A stretch of 64,000 nucleotides of DNA from an uncultured Synergistales bacterium (lineage in GTDB: Bacteria > Synergistota > Synergistia > Synergistales > Aminobacteriaceae): contig CAJOCL010000005.1 in NCBI GenBank assembly GCA_905233565.1, positions 95,890 through 159,889 on the forward strand, given 5' to 3'. Under the pieces are notes generated by a model. That model saw only the letters and a program-made list of their open reading frames with translations, was not told where the DNA came from and searched no databases. Positions 62,819-64,000 of this stretch are shown here, in pieces; the first letter of the stretch is position 1, and the number at the start of each line of letters is the position of its first letter. The position numbers and the translations under genes are program-made.

Positions 62819-63546
62819 ACTGGAACGGGATTTTACGCGAGACCGAAGCAGGAAATATTCCGCACTGCCGCGCTGTAGAAGCTCCGTTAAAATGGCATGA
62901 TGAGATAATCGAATCATTATCGCGCCTTATACTGGGAAGTTACAGGCCGTCTCACCCTGATTTAATCATAATAGGAACGTCCGACAAGCCCCCGTCAATC
63001 GGAGATCCGACAAAGCCGAATTATGAGGGATCATGCCGCTGGCTTATCGAAAATATAGCCTTAAAGCCTATGGAAGCAAAATTGAGAATGGCAGTTATAA
63101 GATGTTCTGATAAATTAAATCTTCCTGCAGCAAACAGCCTCTTAAAACTCGCTGAGGAACCTCCCGAACATGCAGTACTGTTATTTTTAATGGAGGACAG
63201 CAGATTATTTCTGCCGACGCTGAGAAGCCGTTCACGCCTTAGCATACTGCGTGATGACGAAAAGCACGAACCCAGACGAATGCCGGCAGATGCTCTTGAA
63301 TGGGCTGAATATCTTGCGAAATCAAGAAAGGCAAATACAGATATTGACACTATAACTTCAGATCTTGAGGCTTGGTCTGACTATGCTGAAAGAGACGGGA
63401 ATATTGAGCTTTCAGAGAAAATTGAAAAGCTGAGAATAATATCATCACGGAAAAATTTATCAGTTCCGATGATGTGCGACATAATAATATTGACACTGAA
63501 GGAGGAAAATTCAAACATTGAGCATATACTTGGCGATTTTCGGTAA
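62794..63546 (+). CDS. holB: DNA polymerase III delta'-type subunit, short
   Basis: About 250 residues from TTG 62794, behind GGAGG. The core segment NSLLKLAEEPPEHAVLLFL and LPTLRSRSRL matches clamp-loader delta'. No Walker A and no zinc-finger Cys set is seen, and the protein is about 80 residues shorter than Bacillus HolB. It may work as a stator-like subunit that does not bind ATP. Overlaps yaaR by 25 nt and the PSP1 gene by about 29 nt. Confidence 0.8.
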   Translation: MSDLSVNVNWNGILRETEAGNIPHCRAVEAPLKWHDEIIESLSRLILGSYRPSHPDLIIIGTSDKPPSIGDPTKPNYEGSCRWLIENIALKPMEAKLRMAVIRCSDKLNLPAANSLLKLAEEPPEHAVLLFLMEDSRLFLPTLRSRSRLSILRDDEKHEPRRMPADALEWAEYLAKSRKANTDIDTITSDLEAWSDYAERDGNIELSEKIEKLRIISSRKNLSVPMMCDIIILTLKEENSNIEHILGDFR

Positions 63547-64000
63547 GCCCAGATATTTGGGGCTTGCAGATATAAATAAAAAAATGAATTTTGATATTGA
63601 TAATCCCCGCTGGGCAGTCCTGAAGACTTCAAGGGGCTATGAAATGGGACTTCCGGGCGGAAGGCTTACGGACGAACAGCAGGACAGATACAGGCGCAGT
63701 ACGGCAAAACTTGAAGACGCTTCAGAAGCTATGCTGCAGGATGTTGAATTTGTACGCGAAGCGGATTCAGAAGACATAGAAAATTATTACATGTGCCGGC
63801 ATGACGAGGAAGAAGCCCTTTTCATAGGCCGTGATATTCTTGCTGAACACAGGCTTAACATGAAACTTGTTGACGTTGAATACATGCTTGACAGACGGAA
63901 ATTATATTTTTATTTTACGGCTGAACAGAGAATAGACTTCCGCGAATACGTCAGGGATCTTGCTCATGAGTTCAGGACAAGAATAGAAATGAGGCAGATC
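63518..64000 (+). CDS. PSP1-domain protein (RicT/YaaT-like), 3' truncated by window
   Basis: 161 codons are visible from TTG 63518 behind AGGAGG. It opens MSIYLAIFGKPRYLGLADIN and contains EYMLDRRKLYFYFTAEQRID then FREYVRDLAHEFRTRIEMRQI, the PSP1 C-terminal signature of the YaaT family. In Bacillus the protein joins RNase Y-associated Ric complexes with iron-sulfur clusters. The C-terminus is outside the window. Confidence 0.85.
   Translation, partial: MSIYLAIFGKPRYLGLADINKKMNFDIDNPRWAVLKTSRGYEMGLPGGRLTDEQQDRYRRSTAKLEDASEAMLQDVEFVREADSEDIENYYMCRHDEEEALFIGRDILAEHRLNMKLVDVEYMLDRRKLYFYFTAEQRIDFREYVRDLAHEFRTRIEMRQI

Overview
The window looks like chromosome from a diderm, probably anaerobic bacterium of the phylum Synergistota. 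The main evidence is three secreted proteins (stops near 11419 on the minus strand, 38795 and 53878) that end in the same kind of tail: Gly/Ser-rich run, one Cys, one membrane helix, a few basic residues. That matches the Synergist-CTERM sorting signal. An alpha2-beta2 glycyl-tRNA synthetase, the tmk-yaaR-holB-PSP1 order and a frameshifted prfB fit a deep-branching bacterium. The assignment is inferred from protein content; no rRNA gene is present.

Layout. 1-10.4 kb: end of a Gfo/Idh oxidoreductase, a large AddA-like helicase-nuclease, a DUF1275 membrane protein, threonine dehydratase, an M23 peptidase and glyQS. 10.5-15.5 kb: a coiled-coil membrane protein, a giant secreted M4-type protease read leftward, and a predicted ~90-nt structured RNA. 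15.5-18.4 kb: lepA-hemW. 18.5-21.6 kb: a YcsG-like NRAMP transporter facing a DUF1445 protein and an amidohydrolase. 21.8-25.2 kb: small SRP RNA, three glycosyltransferases and a predicted ~180-nt RNA on the minus strand. 25.3-28.0 kb: a cation/proton antiporter behind a structured leader, an LprI-like protein and a Thr-Tyr-Thr tRNA operon. 28.1-33.3 kb, minus strand: folP, gyrA, psd and pssA. 33.4-42.5 kb: an S9 peptidase, a duplicated Tp47-like surface protein, and nhaP2-type antiporter, L,D-transpeptidase and ychF. 42.5-46.8 kb, minus strand: birA-bioY and a copper ATPase with a small lipoprotein. 46.9-52.5 kb: an Xre regulator, a DUF533 protein, tctCBA and an unknown tail-anchored protein with a zinc ribbon. 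52.7-58.8 kb: a secreted CAP protein and an mgl-type sugar ABC transporter with two binding proteins. 58.9-64 kb: prfB, an S55 peptidase, tmk, yaaR, holB and a PSP1 protein that runs off the window.

Most of the window is housekeeping and transport. The regions most worth following up are the noncoding elements at 15355-15446, 25017-25195 and 25303-25411, the Tp47-like Synergist-CTERM protein, the BirA-box promoter of birA-bioY, and the acidic repeat tail of GyrA. Promoters often use an extended -10 (TGNTANAAT), and TTG or GTG starts behind good ribosome-binding sites are common. I found no CRISPR array, insertion sequence, prophage or integrase. All functional calls rest on reading motifs and remembered families, not on database searches.
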